Below, piece after piece: positions 15,991-24,926 of a stretch of 64,000 bases of DNA (position 1 is the stretch's first letter; the number at the start of each line of letters is the position of its first letter). The translations under genes and the position numbers were made by a program. This DNA is from G963662905 sp965230045 (GTDB lineage Bacteria > Bacteroidota > Bacteroidia > Bacteroidales > WRLA01), in the NCBI GenBank assembly GCA_965230045.1, contig OZ245940.1, forward strand, positions 930,001 through 994,000, given 5' to 3'. The notes under the pieces are model-generated. The model did not search any database, was not told the DNA's origin, and saw only the letters and a list, made by a program, of their open reading frames with translations.

Positions 15991-17829
15991 TTATTCCACT
16001 GTTACGGATTTAGCCAGGTTACGCGGCTGATCTACATTGCAATCGCGGTTTACAGCTATATAATAAGCCAAAAACTGCAAAGGAATTGTGGCCAACAGAG
16101 GCACAAGTAATTCTTCAGTTTCCGGAATCTCCAGCACATAATCAGCCAGGGCAGAAACGGTTTCATCACCTTCGGTCACAATGGCAATTACTTTCCCTTC
16201 CCTTGCTTTTATTTCCTGAATATTGGAAATAACCTTTTCGTAAATCCCGCGGTTGGTTGCAATGGCAACTACAGGCATTTCCTTGTCAATTAAGGCAATA
16301 GGGCCATGTTTCATTTCTGCAGCCGGATAACCTTCTGCATGTATATAGCTGATTTCCTTGAGTTTAAGGGCGCCTTCCAAAGCAACGGGGAAATTATAAC
16401 CACGACCAAGATAGAGAAAATTGCGTGCATAAGTAAAGATCTTTGACATATCTTTAACGCGATCGGCCAGCTTGAGGGTGTGCTCTACTTTCTCGGGAAT
16501 TTTTCGAAGGCCATTGGCAACCTGACGATAGTATGAGCTGTTGATTGTTCCTTTCTTGCGCGCGATATCCAATGCCATTAAAGTGAGTACAGTAACCTGA
16601 GCAGTAAAGGCTTTAGTTGATGCCACACCAATTTCAGGGCCGGCATGTGTATAGGAGCCCGCATCTGTAGCCCGAGCAATGGAAGAACCTACTACATTGC
16701 AGATGCCATAAATGAACGCGCCTTTTTCTTTGGCCATCTCAATGGCAGCCAAAGTATCTGCTGTTTCGCCCGATTGGGAAATAGCAATTACAATATCATC
16801 TTCGCCCAAAACGGGGTTTCTGTACCGAAATTCCGATGCATATTCCACTTCTACCGGGATGCGCGCCAGGTCTTCAAAAAGGTATTCCCCTACCAAACCG
16901 GCATGCCATGAAGTTCCTGCTGCTGTAATAATAATCCGCTTGGCATTCAGGAATTTTTGTTCGTAATCAATAATTCCAGCCATACTGATTGTATCATTAT
17001 GCTCATGAAGCCTTCCACGGAAACTGTCCCTGATGGTTACAGGTTGTTCGTAAATTTCTTTCAGCATAAAATGCGGATAACCACCTTTTTCTAGCTGGCT
17101 GATGCTCATTTCAAGCGTTTGGACAATCGGATATTTTTCAACATCCTTCAGCGTTTTTATTTTCAGTTCACCATTACGGTGGATGATGGCCATTTCTTCA
17201 TCATCAAGGTAAACAACATCCTTGGTGTATTCGATAATCGGAGTTGCATCGGATGCCAGGAAAAACTCATCTTTTCCAATACCCACAACCAGTGGTGATC
17301 CTTTACGGGCTGCTATGAGCGTATTGGGATTCGATTGTTCGATAACAACAATCGCGTAAGCGCCAATAACTTGATTTAAAGCAGATTGAACAGCTTCCGC
17401 CAGGCCAATTCCTTCGTCTTGTTTGATGTATTCAATCAATTGAATAAGAACTTCAGTATCTGTATTGCTCTGAAATTCAAATCCTTTTTGGATGAGACCT
17501 TCCTTCAGAACAGCATAATTCTCAATAATACCATTGTGTATCAATGCCAGTTCTTCGGATTGTGAAAAATGGGGGTGGGCATTAATTTCATTAGGTGCTC
17601 CATGAGTGGCCCAACGCGTATGCGCCATGCCGATTGTTCCGCTTATATCTTTTTCCTTGAGATGCTGTTCGAGATCTGAAACTTTCCCTTTTGTTTTATA
17701 AACCTTGAGCTTACTGTTCAGGATTGCAATACCTGCGCTGTCGTATCCTCTGTATTCCAGGCGTTTCAGGCCATTTAAAAGAATAGGGGAGGCTTGCTTA
17801 TTGCCTATATAACCAACGATTCCACACAT
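15991..17829 (-). CDS. glmS: Glutamine--fructose-6-phosphate aminotransferase (isomerizing)
   Basis: A 612-aa GlmS that makes glucosamine-6-phosphate from fructose-6-phosphate and glutamine, the first step to UDP-GlcNAc for peptidoglycan and lipid A. The start is MCGIVGYIG so that Cys2 becomes the N-terminal nucleophile; a longer frame to 17862 would bury it. The glutaminase domain (1-240, HTRWATHG, HNGIIENY, NTDTEVL) is followed by two SIS domains (GTSWHAG, SQSGETADT, YLGRGYNFPVALEGALKLKE) and the C-terminal DQPRNLAKSVTVE. Last of a glgA-like/DUF4270/glmS set. No glmS ribozyme-like leader was recognised in the 66 bp upstream. Confidence 0.98.
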   Translation of the reverse strand: MCGIVGYIGNKQASPILLNGLKRLEYRGYDSAGIAILNSKLKVYKTKGKVSDLEQHLKEKDISGTIGMAHTRWATHGAPNEINAHPHFSQSEELALIHNGIIENYAVLKEGLIQKGFEFQSNTDTEVLIQLIEYIKQDEGIGLAEAVQSALNQVIGAYAIVVIEQSNPNTLIAARKGSPLVVGIGKDEFFLASDATPIIEYTKDVVYLDDEEMAIIHRNGELKIKTLKDVEKYPIVQTLEMSISQLEKGGYPHFMLKEIYEQPVTIRDSFRGRLHEHNDTISMAGIIDYEQKFLNAKRIIITAAGTSWHAGLVGEYLFEDLARIPVEVEYASEFRYRNPVLGEDDIVIAISQSGETADTLAAIEMAKEKGAFIYGICNVVGSSIARATDAGSYTHAGPEIGVASTKAFTAQVTVLTLMALDIARKKGTINSSYYRQVANGLRKIPEKVEHTLKLADRVKDMSKIFTYARNFLYLGRGYNFPVALEGALKLKEISYIHAEGYPAAEMKHGPIALIDKEMPVVAIATNRGIYEKVISNIQEIKAREGKVIAIVTEGDETVSALADYVLEIPETEELLVPLLATIPLQFLAYYIAVNRDCNVDQPRNLAKSVTVE

Positions 17830-17894
17830 AATAACTACTTTTAAATTTTCTTCGCGATGCAAATAAAGCGAAAAAAACTGAATTCTCCTGTATG

Positions 17895-19235
17895 TTAATG
17901 TACTTTCGAATAAACAATTTCCAAGCGGATTCGCTTATCGTAAACATCGGGATAAGCCGGGGCTCCTCCATAGAGCATCAAGCGGTTGGCTTTTATAGAT
18001 GACCCGGAAACAGCAAGATAGAGTGGCTGGTTGTCATAATTGTCGCCATCAACATAGGATTGGAAAAAGGTAGTAATCCGCATCCATGTTTCATCGGTAT
18101 CGAAATTGTAATTACCTCCGAAATAAAGCGTGCCTTCATATTGATCCGTGATGTATTTATATGTTGTGTCACTGGCATCGTAATGATAAACCACATAAGA
18201 AGGTGGGGCAAAGTACATTTCTTCGTCAGGATCTGCATTTTCAAATACGAGTTTGGCTTCGTTTATCGTGATATTTCCCAAGGAAGTTAAAGGGCTTAAA
18301 TCGGGGAATTGAATCCTCATACGTATTCCGGCCATACCCTGTAAATAGGCTATCTGGTCTCCTGTAGCAGTATCCTGATTTACGATTTGCTGGCGTAATT
18401 CGGGTGCGGCATGCTGGTAATCATAATGATCAAAAGTGTTATAACGGGCACAATTGGCATTGATTGGGTAGGTGTAGAACAAGGAATCTTCATTATCATT
18501 GTGATAATAGATATACAGGGCAGAAGTAGCTGCTTCGGGTGTAAAATAAACTATCTGGCCTTTACCCGGCATTTGCTCTTCTGCTGCTGAGATATATAGT
18601 CCCGGAAAGTCCTCAAGAAAATCAGTATTGCTCCCCATATTGGCATTGAGCAGGATATCGGCAATCCGTGAATCTTGATCCGTTAGGTTTAGCCAGAGTT
18701 GTGGGGCATAATATGTTGTATCCACTAAAACGGAATCCCATATCTTGGGCACAAAAGTATATTCACCAAATGGGGACGGATTGTAAGCGGTACTGCTTGT
18801 GGAGTAATACACCGAATCAAGCTCCAGAGAGTCTGTGATTTCATGGACACTTACAGTAATAGGGCTCAGGCTGTCGCCATAACTGCCGGCATAAAGTAAT
18901 TTTAAAACTACTGAATCTACAACGGCATTGTCTCCAAATTCGTGATCGGCCTGTGATAGGCGAAACTGGGTATAAAAAGCCGCAGTGGTTTTTCCAAAGA
19001 AGGGATCCCACATGCTGCCCAGGCTGCTCAGTGATGTGCGGTCGGTACGGATAAATTCTTCGATTTCAGAATAAACACGTACATAGACGTTTGTATCATA
19101 GCCTACACTAAGCCTGTCTGATTCGGGCTGGATACTTAACCCAACTTCTTCGGGATCATTACTGCAAGATGATATGATGAGTGCCATTAAAACGACACTA
19201 AAAATCAGGAGCGGATGATGAATTATTCGCTTCAT
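17895..19235 (-). CDS. DUF4270 lipoprotein
   Basis: A 446-aa protein with a lipoprotein signal (lipobox ISSC near residue 24) and the beta-rich body typical of DUF4270, including VDSVVLKLLYAGSYGD, a central INEAKLVFEN segment and a C-terminal RIRLEIVYSK strand. The family is confined to Bacteroidota and its function is unknown; an outer-membrane or surface location is expected. From memory it often sits between a glycogen-synthase-like gene and glmS, as here (gap 53 bp upstream, 65 bp to glmS). Confidence 0.85.
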   Translation of the reverse strand: MKRIIHHPLLIFSVVLMALIISSCSNDPEEVGLSIQPESDRLSVGYDTNVYVRVYSEIEEFIRTDRTSLSSLGSMWDPFFGKTTAAFYTQFRLSQADHEFGDNAVVDSVVLKLLYAGSYGDSLSPITVSVHEITDSLELDSVYYSTSSTAYNPSPFGEYTFVPKIWDSVLVDTTYYAPQLWLNLTDQDSRIADILLNANMGSNTDFLEDFPGLYISAAEEQMPGKGQIVYFTPEAATSALYIYYHNDNEDSLFYTYPINANCARYNTFDHYDYQHAAPELRQQIVNQDTATGDQIAYLQGMAGIRMRIQFPDLSPLTSLGNITINEAKLVFENADPDEEMYFAPPSYVVYHYDASDTTYKYITDQYEGTLYFGGNYNFDTDETWMRITTFFQSYVDGDNYDNQPLYLAVSGSSIKANRLMLYGGAPAYPDVYDKRIRLEIVYSKVH

Positions 19236-19288
19236 TAATTTAATTTGCGGGTTTATTTGGGTATAACGGAATTGATGTGAGATTATTC

Positions 19289-20113
19289 TTAATCGTCCAG
19301 AGAATCACCCAATAAGTCGTCATAAAAGTCATTATAGACATCAATATAGTTGTCCATTGGCTGGTATGGAAGGAAAGGTTTTCCTGATGCTTTGATATAT
19401 TCTTCAATTTCAGGATTGATGTTCTCACTTCCCTGAATAATGCCATCAGCAAACTGTAAGGCACCTTTGTAAGCACCGATAAAATTGCAATGACGGAATT
19501 CTTCCAGGTCTGCTTCATCAATACCGGGTAATTTTATTTTTTTCAGGAAGTTTTCATTGAGTTTTTCTGTAAACTCATCATCATAAACAGAAACAATGAT
19601 TTTTGATTCGGAGAACAAAGGATCATCATGGAACGCTTTTTTGAGGTATAAAGGAATGAGTGAAGTCATCCAGCCATGGCAATGAACTAAATCGGGGCCC
19701 CAACCCAGTTTTTTTACTGTTTCCAGCACACCACGTGAAAAGAAAACAGCACGCTCGTCATTATCTTCGAAAAATTTTCCATCCTTGCCGTGCAGGATAA
19801 ATTTTCTTTGAAAGTAGTCTTCATTATCAATGAAATAAATCTGCATGCGCGCCTGCTGTATGCTGGCAACTTTGATAATCAGAGGATGGTCGGTATCATC
19901 GATAATCAGGTTCATACCCGAAAGGCGGATTACTTCATGTAGTTGGTTACGCCTTTCATTAATACAGCCATAACGTGGCATAAAAGTTCTTATTTCTTTT
20001 CCTCTTTCCTGAATGCCCTGGGGCAGATGACGGCCAATATGGCCAAGATGAGTTTCTTTTAAATAAGGGGTAATCTCCTGAGAAACAAATAATACACGAG
20101 CCTTCTTTTTCAT
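19289..20113 (-). CDS. Glycogen/starch synthase-like protein, N-terminal (GT5) domain only
   Basis: A 274-aa protein matching the N-terminal half of glycogen synthase: KARVLFVSQEITPYLKETHLGHIGRHLP, then PRYGCINERRNQLHEVIRL, FIDNEDYFQRK, ADNDERAVFFSRG-like FFEDNDERAVFFSRG, and PDLVHCHGWMTSLIPLYLK. Full enzymes have about 480 residues with a second Rossmann domain carrying the catalytic glutamates; that half is absent and the frame ends cleanly, so this is a natural short form and not a frameshift. Short forms next to DUF4270 are common in Bacteroidota. Catalysis of ADP-glucose transfer is doubtful. First gene of the set leading to glmS. Confidence 0.8.
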   Translation of the reverse strand: MKKKARVLFVSQEITPYLKETHLGHIGRHLPQGIQERGKEIRTFMPRYGCINERRNQLHEVIRLSGMNLIIDDTDHPLIIKVASIQQARMQIYFIDNEDYFQRKFILHGKDGKFFEDNDERAVFFSRGVLETVKKLGWGPDLVHCHGWMTSLIPLYLKKAFHDDPLFSESKIIVSVYDDEFTEKLNENFLKKIKLPGIDEADLEEFRHCNFIGAYKGALQFADGIIQGSENINPEIEEYIKASGKPFLPYQPMDNYIDVYNDFYDDLLGDSLDD

Positions 20114-20370
20114 ATCGTATCTAAATTTATTTTAAAGATTTTCAGCGAAACAGTGTCCTCAAATGTTAAAAGAATATATCCGTCGCACCGAAAAAGCATG
20201 AACGCAAAAGCTAACTGTATAAAACCCGAAAACCCTGAGGGGGCTTATAAGGATTTAGCACAGAATACTTTGAAACTGCAAAATTAACAAATTTTCCCCA
20301 TTTAGAGGGTATAAATGGGGAAAAACACAGGGCGCACCTATCTCTTTTGCTTAAAAATGAGCCTTTCGGG

Positions 20371-21279
20371 TCAGGAGCGGACAAATAATGCCTTAATAAT
20401 ATGGCTTGCCATTTTTGGGTTTTCTTTTAGTCTGCGCGTGGAATATCCGAACCAGTCTTTCCCGAAAGGAATGTAAACCCGCATGCGGTGACCTGCATCA
20501 ACAATAGATTTTCTTAACTCGGGCGTTACGCCGTATAGCATCTGAAATTCATATCGATCTTTTGCGGGTTTATATTTATCCAATAGCTTATAAGCACCTT
20601 CCACTAGCTTTTTGTCATGCGTAGCTATGCCTGGATATACTTCATTGGCAAGCATAAACTCCAGGTCTTCAAGGAAGTGTTCGTTGATTTCCTCATACTT
20701 TTTAAAGGCAATTTTTTCGGGTTCAACATAGATGCCTTTGCAGAGGCGATAATTGATCCTGCCATTGGTCTTCATGTCCTGCATGGATTTTAGGTCGTTC
20801 AGGGTTCTGCGTAAATAAGCTTGTACAACTAATCCTACATTTTTTGGGAATTCGGTATGCAGGCGGCGATACAATCTGATTTCCATATCGACACATTGGG
20901 AGTCTTCCATGTCGATTCGGATAAAATTGCCGTATGAGGCAGCTTTGGCAACAATATCACGAATGTATGAGTAACAGCTTTCTTCATCCAAAAGCAATCC
21001 AAATGAGGTGGGTTTTAATGAATAATTCCCATCAATACCTTCTTTTTCAATGCGGTCAATTAATTCCAGATATTCATCCCTGTTTCCTTTGGCTTCCTGT
21101 AAATTCTTTATGAATTCGCCCAAAATATCCAAAGTAACCATAATCCCTTGTTGGTTAAGCTCTTTGGATACCCGAACAGCGTCATCCACCGATTCGCCTG
21201 CAATATATTTCTTTGAAAAAATCCATACCAGCCCTTTGGGCATTAGGGGCAGCATCGAGGCTATTAGTTTGTTGAACAT
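20371..21279 (-). CDS. Proline dehydrogenase (stand-alone PRODH)
   Basis: A 302-aa single-domain proline dehydrogenase, an FAD-dependent enzyme that oxidises proline to pyrroline-5-carboxylate. Seen on the beta-barrel strands: FIRIDMEDSQ, GLVVQAYLRRTLND, YRLCKGIYVEP, GIATHDKKLV, FQMLYGV, and RVYIPFGKDWFGYSTRRLKENP with the substrate-binding arginine pair. Electrons normally go to the quinone pool. It is divergent from the large flavoprotein at 21640, whose C-terminal half is of the amino-acid/proline dehydrogenase type. No pyrroline-5-carboxylate dehydrogenase is in the window. Confidence 0.92.
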   Translation of the reverse strand: MFNKLIASMLPLMPKGLVWIFSKKYIAGESVDDAVRVSKELNQQGIMVTLDILGEFIKNLQEAKGNRDEYLELIDRIEKEGIDGNYSLKPTSFGLLLDEESCYSYIRDIVAKAASYGNFIRIDMEDSQCVDMEIRLYRRLHTEFPKNVGLVVQAYLRRTLNDLKSMQDMKTNGRINYRLCKGIYVEPEKIAFKKYEEINEHFLEDLEFMLANEVYPGIATHDKKLVEGAYKLLDKYKPAKDRYEFQMLYGVTPELRKSIVDAGHRMRVYIPFGKDWFGYSTRRLKENPKMASHIIKALFVRS

Positions 21280-21639
21280 TTAAAATAATTTGATGGTTTC
21301 AGGCCACAAAAATACTGAATTCCTTTTCTCTTTTCCCTAAACCGGCTTCTTCCTGTTTTGTTTTGGATAGAAATTTCCGGTTATTTTGGTACTGTAGTAT
21401 GTAAAATGTTTTGGTATATTGCGAAAAGCAATACAAAATGTGATAATATCATTGAAAAACAGAATTTTATAAAATGAATATGGATGGGTTTTTTGACGTA
21501 CTGCTTTAAGCTTTAAAAGTCTTATTTTAACTCAAATTAAATAAGTTAGGGCATTTGGAAAAATTGATAGAACAATTAATTTTGCTTGTTAATAGTTTAA
21601 CATTGTTTTTGCACTAACGAACTCAGAAAAACCAACCAT
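21280..21639. other. Gene-free divergent intergenic region
   Basis: 360 bp of AT-rich sequence between the proline dehydrogenase and the 1077-aa flavoprotein. No reading frame or repeat was found. The only promoter-like site is for the minus-strand gene. I see no good TAnnTTTG box for the plus-strand gene. Confidence 0.5.
21307..21314 (-). promoter_or_regulatory. Possible -7 box of the proline dehydrogenase gene
   Basis: The minus strand reads TATTTTTG 28 bp before the ATG at 21279. The -33 element is poor (TTTA at 23 bp). Confidence 0.4.
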
Positions 21640-24600
21640 ATGATTAAGATTGAAAACCATCCCGTTCTGGACGTTCCTTCAACCGAAGTTGTTGAATTTA
21701 TTTACAACGGCCAAAAAGTTAAAGGCCAGAAGGGTTTTACTATTGCAGCGGCATTGCATCAGGCCGGTTTCCCGGTGCACAGCCACAGTCTCAAAGATCG
21801 TGAACGCAGCCTGGAATGCGGCATAGGAAAATGCGGCGCCTGTGAGATGCTTGTTGATGGGCAAATTAAGCGTATTTGTATCACAAAAGTGGACGAAGTA
21901 AAAGAAGTTCGGGAAATACCTAAAAATTACCAACCCGAAATCAGGGAACCAAACATCAACCAAAAAACCAAAGTTTATAAAACAACAGTGGCCATTATTG
22001 GCGCCGGGCCTGCAGGCCTTGCTGCTCGTGAAGAGCTGAATGCCCACGACGTGGATAATATTGTGATTGACAATAACGACCAGATCGGCGGACAGTTTCT
22101 GATGCAAACCCATCAGTTTTTCTTTTTTGAGCAAGAAAAAAAGTTTGGCGGTATGCGAGGATTCGATATTGCCAAAACGCTGGCCGGAGAAGATCATAGC
22201 GGGATTTTTCTGAATTCTACAGTTTGGGACATCCTGGAAGGAAAACGCCTTGCTGTTAAAAATATTAAATCCGATGAGATTTATTATGTTGATGCCGAAC
22301 ATCTTGTAATTGCTACCGGTGCTGTTCCCTTCATGCCAACTTTTGAAAACGACGACCTCCCGGGTGTTTATACCGCTGCGGTAGTGCAAAAGATGATGAA
22401 CCAGGAATTTACGCTCTTGGGTAAAAATATCCTCACCGTTGGCGCCGGAAATATTGGTTATCTGACCTCCTATCAGCTGATGCAGGCTGGCGCAAAAGTT
22501 AAAGCCATTATCGAGGCACAACCGCATGAGGGAGGGTTCCCGGTTCAGGCCAATCGCGTGCGCCGTCTGGGTATCCCGGTTATGCTTTCACATATATTGC
22601 TAAAAGCCATTCCAAACGAAAAACATGATGGCATTGTTGGTGCGGTTATTGCTAAATGCGAAAATTTTAAAGCTGTTCCCGGTACCGAAAAAATTATCAA
22701 GGGAATTGATGCTATAAATATTTGTACGGGTCTTGTTCCGGATGATCAACTGCTGATAAAAGGAAATGAAATTTTCGGACGTGCCTGCCACGGAGCCGGT
22801 GATGCAATTCGTATCGGAGAAGGTACCAGTGCAGTTTTGCGAGGCAAGCAGGTAGCCTACGAAATTCTGCAGGAAATGCACATCCGCTATGATTACGAAC
22901 ATTATCTGAGCATTTCAAAAGAATATATCGATTCGCAGCAACATCCGGTTCGTATCATCCAGGAACCCTACATGCCATCACCCGAGCGCATGCAACAAAA
23001 AGGTTTTGTAATCCTGGATTGCCTCTATGGATTTGCCTGTAATCCATGTAGCTTTGCATGTCCGCACAATGCAATTACCAAATCTTCAACCAGCACTGTA
23101 CCACAAATTGATTATGATAAATGTATTGGCTGTATGGACTGCGTTTATCAATGTCCGGGGCTGGCCATTTTTGGTTATAACCTCAAAAAGGACTGGCTTT
23201 TCCTGCCTATCGAATATGATGCACAGGAAAAAGAAGCAGTTTACTTAGTTGATAATAATGGCAAAAAGCTTGGTGAAGGAATTATTGAGAAGATTCTCCG
23301 AAAACCCAATAAAACACATGTGGCACGAGTAAAGTCACTCGATCTTCATGGAGAGGATCTGACGAAAGCACGTGGTTTTATTATAAAAAGCCTTTATCCC
23401 GAACCTGTTGACACAGAAAACCATGACAAGGCTATCGAATCCGAAACCTATGTTTGCCATTGTGATGATGTAAGTCTGGAAGAAATCCTGGAAACTATTG
23501 GCGACCGCAAATTTATTTCTGTTGATGAAATCAAGCATACTACACGGCTCGGAATGGGAGCCTGCCGCGGTAAGCGCTGTATTCCCAGGCTGAAGCAAAT
23601 GATCCGCCCTTATGGGATTTCTGTAGTTGGAGATGCCACGCCACGAGGACCCTTGTCAAACCAGGTGGGTATGGGAGAGCTGTATCCGAAAAAGCAACAC
23701 GAAGAAATTATTGCCCTCAACCATAAGCATACGCCAAAGAAATTGAAAGTGGATGCACTGGTTGCCGGAGGGGGAATTGGTGGCAGTGCCTTGTTCCGTT
23801 ATCTTGCTGAAGGAGGATTAAAACCTGTATTGGCAAACTTCGGCAGGGGTGCCAGCTGGAGAAATATTGCCGGAGGCCGCCCTAATTTCAGTTTGCCCGA
23901 ATTATCGGATATCGCAACAAAAAACAAGGAAATTTTTAAAGAACTTCAGGAAATCCAAAATATTGATTACCGCCCAATCGATTATGTAACTTTTGCCCAT
24001 GATGATGCTATGTACAAGGCACTCGAAGCTTCCATGGCATGGTCTGAGGCCGAAATGATTGAACCCGGGGATTTTCAAAAACGCATTGCTCCGGGTTTTA
24101 ATCCAAAACTTGATAAATATCAGGCGGCACTGATTACAAAAAATTGCTGGCAGGCAACACCGGGCAGGGTTGTAGATCTGATTCGTCAATTAGGCATCAA
24201 AGCCGGTGGAATTATGGAAGAGGATTGCGAATTGCTCGATGTGCGTGTTGAAGGCGATTTGTACTATGCTTTGGTGCGTAACCATAAACACGAATTTATC
24301 GAATATGAAACACCAGTGTTTATTAATGCTTTAGGCCCTGAGGGTGCAAAATTTGCAAAACAGCTCGGTTTGGAAACCGGTATTTATCCCGTAAAACATC
24401 AGGCTTTTATTACGCGAAGGCTACCAATGCTGGGCGTTGACAATATCCCATTACCAATGTTAATCGACCGAAGAAAGTATAAAGGCTTTGTTGCCGTTTA
24501 TGGGCAGCAACTTGCCGAAACCGGTCAGATAATAGGTTGTGCCAGTCCGGCGGTTGACGCAAAAGAAACGGATAAAAACCTCAGGATTAATTCAAAAGAG

Positions 24601-24873
24601 TTCCTCGAAATTGCTTCTGAGATTTTTGTTGACTGGTTGCCACAGCTCAGCAGTGTTGGATTCCAGGCTATTTGGGCCGGTTATTATGTTGAACCACGAA
24701 TGATCCTCGATCCGGAAGTTGGCCTGTTTATTGGTTTGCGCGGTCAGGGTTTCATGCTGGGGCAATATCTGGCAAAAATTTATGTGGATAAATTGCTCGG
24801 AAAACCGGTTCCTGAATATTTTAAGCGCCTGAACATGAAAGGTGACGGACTATTGGAAAAAGCCTTCAAATAG
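21640..24873 (+). CDS. Multi-cofactor amino-acid/amine dehydrogenase, HcnA-HcnB-HcnC-like fusion
   Basis: A 1077-aa cytoplasmic flavoprotein with domains in this order. A [2Fe-2S] Fer2_4-type domain has C60, C65, C68 and C80 (ECGIGKCGACEM). An FAD/NAD disulfide-reductase-like domain has GAGPAGLAA at 121-129 and a second dinucleotide motif VGAGNIGYL near 270. About 460-510 holds two clustered cysteine motifs (CNPCSFACP and CIGCMDCVYQCP) for 4Fe-4S binding. About 603-665 is a BFD-like [2Fe-2S] domain (CHCDD and CRGKRC). About 705-1070 is a DAO-type FAD domain (VAGGGIGGSALF). Separate subunits of this kind make up hydrogen cyanide synthase, opine/octopine oxidases and dye-linked proline dehydrogenases. 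The substrate is probably an imino or amino acid; the neighbouring proline dehydrogenase favours proline-related metabolism, which is inference. Confidence 0.88.
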   Translation: MIKIENHPVLDVPSTEVVEFIYNGQKVKGQKGFTIAAALHQAGFPVHSHSLKDRERSLECGIGKCGACEMLVDGQIKRICITKVDEVKEVREIPKNYQPEIREPNINQKTKVYKTTVAIIGAGPAGLAAREELNAHDVDNIVIDNNDQIGGQFLMQTHQFFFFEQEKKFGGMRGFDIAKTLAGEDHSGIFLNSTVWDILEGKRLAVKNIKSDEIYYVDAEHLVIATGAVPFMPTFENDDLPGVYTAAVVQKMMNQEFTLLGKNILTVGAGNIGYLTSYQLMQAGAKVKAIIEAQPHEGGFPVQANRVRRLGIPVMLSHILLKAIPNEKHDGIVGAVIAKCENFKAVPGTEKIIKGIDAINICTGLVPDDQLLIKGNEIFGRACHGAGDAIRIGEGTSAVLRGKQVAYEILQEMHIRYDYEHYLSISKEYIDSQQHPVRIIQEPYMPSPERMQQKGFVILDCLYGFACNPCSFACPHNAITKSSTSTVPQIDYDKCIGCMDCVYQCPGLAIFGYNLKKDWLFLPIEYDAQEKEAVYLVDNNGKKLGEGIIEKILRKPNKTHVARVKSLDLHGEDLTKARGFIIKSLYPEPVDTENHDKAIESETYVCHCDDVSLEEILETIGDRKFISVDEIKHTTRLGMGACRGKRCIPRLKQMIRPYGISVVGDATPRGPLSNQVGMGELYPKKQHEEIIALNHKHTPKKLKVDALVAGGGIGGSALFRYLAEGGLKPVLANFGRGASWRNIAGGRPNFSLPELSDIATKNKEIFKELQEIQNIDYRPIDYVTFAHDDAMYKALEASMAWSEAEMIEPGDFQKRIAPGFNPKLDKYQAALITKNCWQATPGRVVDLIRQLGIKAGGIMEEDCELLDVRVEGDLYYALVRNHKHEFIEYETPVFINALGPEGAKFAKQLGLETGIYPVKHQAFITRRLPMLGVDNIPLPMLIDRRKYKGFVAVYGQQLAETGQIIGCASPAVDAKETDKNLRINSKEFLEIASEIFVDWLPQLSSVGFQAIWAGYYVEPRMILDPEVGLFIGLRGQGFMLGQYLAKIYVDKLLGKPVPEYFKRLNMKGDGLLEKAFK

Positions 24874-24896
24874 AATATGCCTAAATTGTGGATTAT

Positions 24897-24926
24897 AAAA
24901 AAGGCGCCGTTCAGGCGCCTTTTTTT
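24897..24926. terminator. Bidirectional terminator
   Basis: A perfect stem AAAAAAGGCGCC with GGCGCCTTTTTT around GTTCA, between convergent genes at 21640-24873 and 24925-26481. The right arm touches the stop codon of the minus-strand gene. Confidence 0.9.

Noticed and set aside
17830..17894. glmS ribozyme upstream of glmS
   Set aside because: Only 66 bp separate the genes, and no conserved ribozyme core was recognised. Bacteroidota glmS genes usually lack it.
19289..20113. Frameshifted or truncated glgA
   Set aside because: The sequence after the stop has no glycogen synthase C-terminal motifs in any frame, and a lipoprotein gene follows directly, so it is a natural short form.
21679..22527. 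282-aa minus-strand frame
   Set aside because: It is antisense to the 2Fe-2S and FAD domains of the large flavoprotein, whose motifs leave no doubt about the strand.
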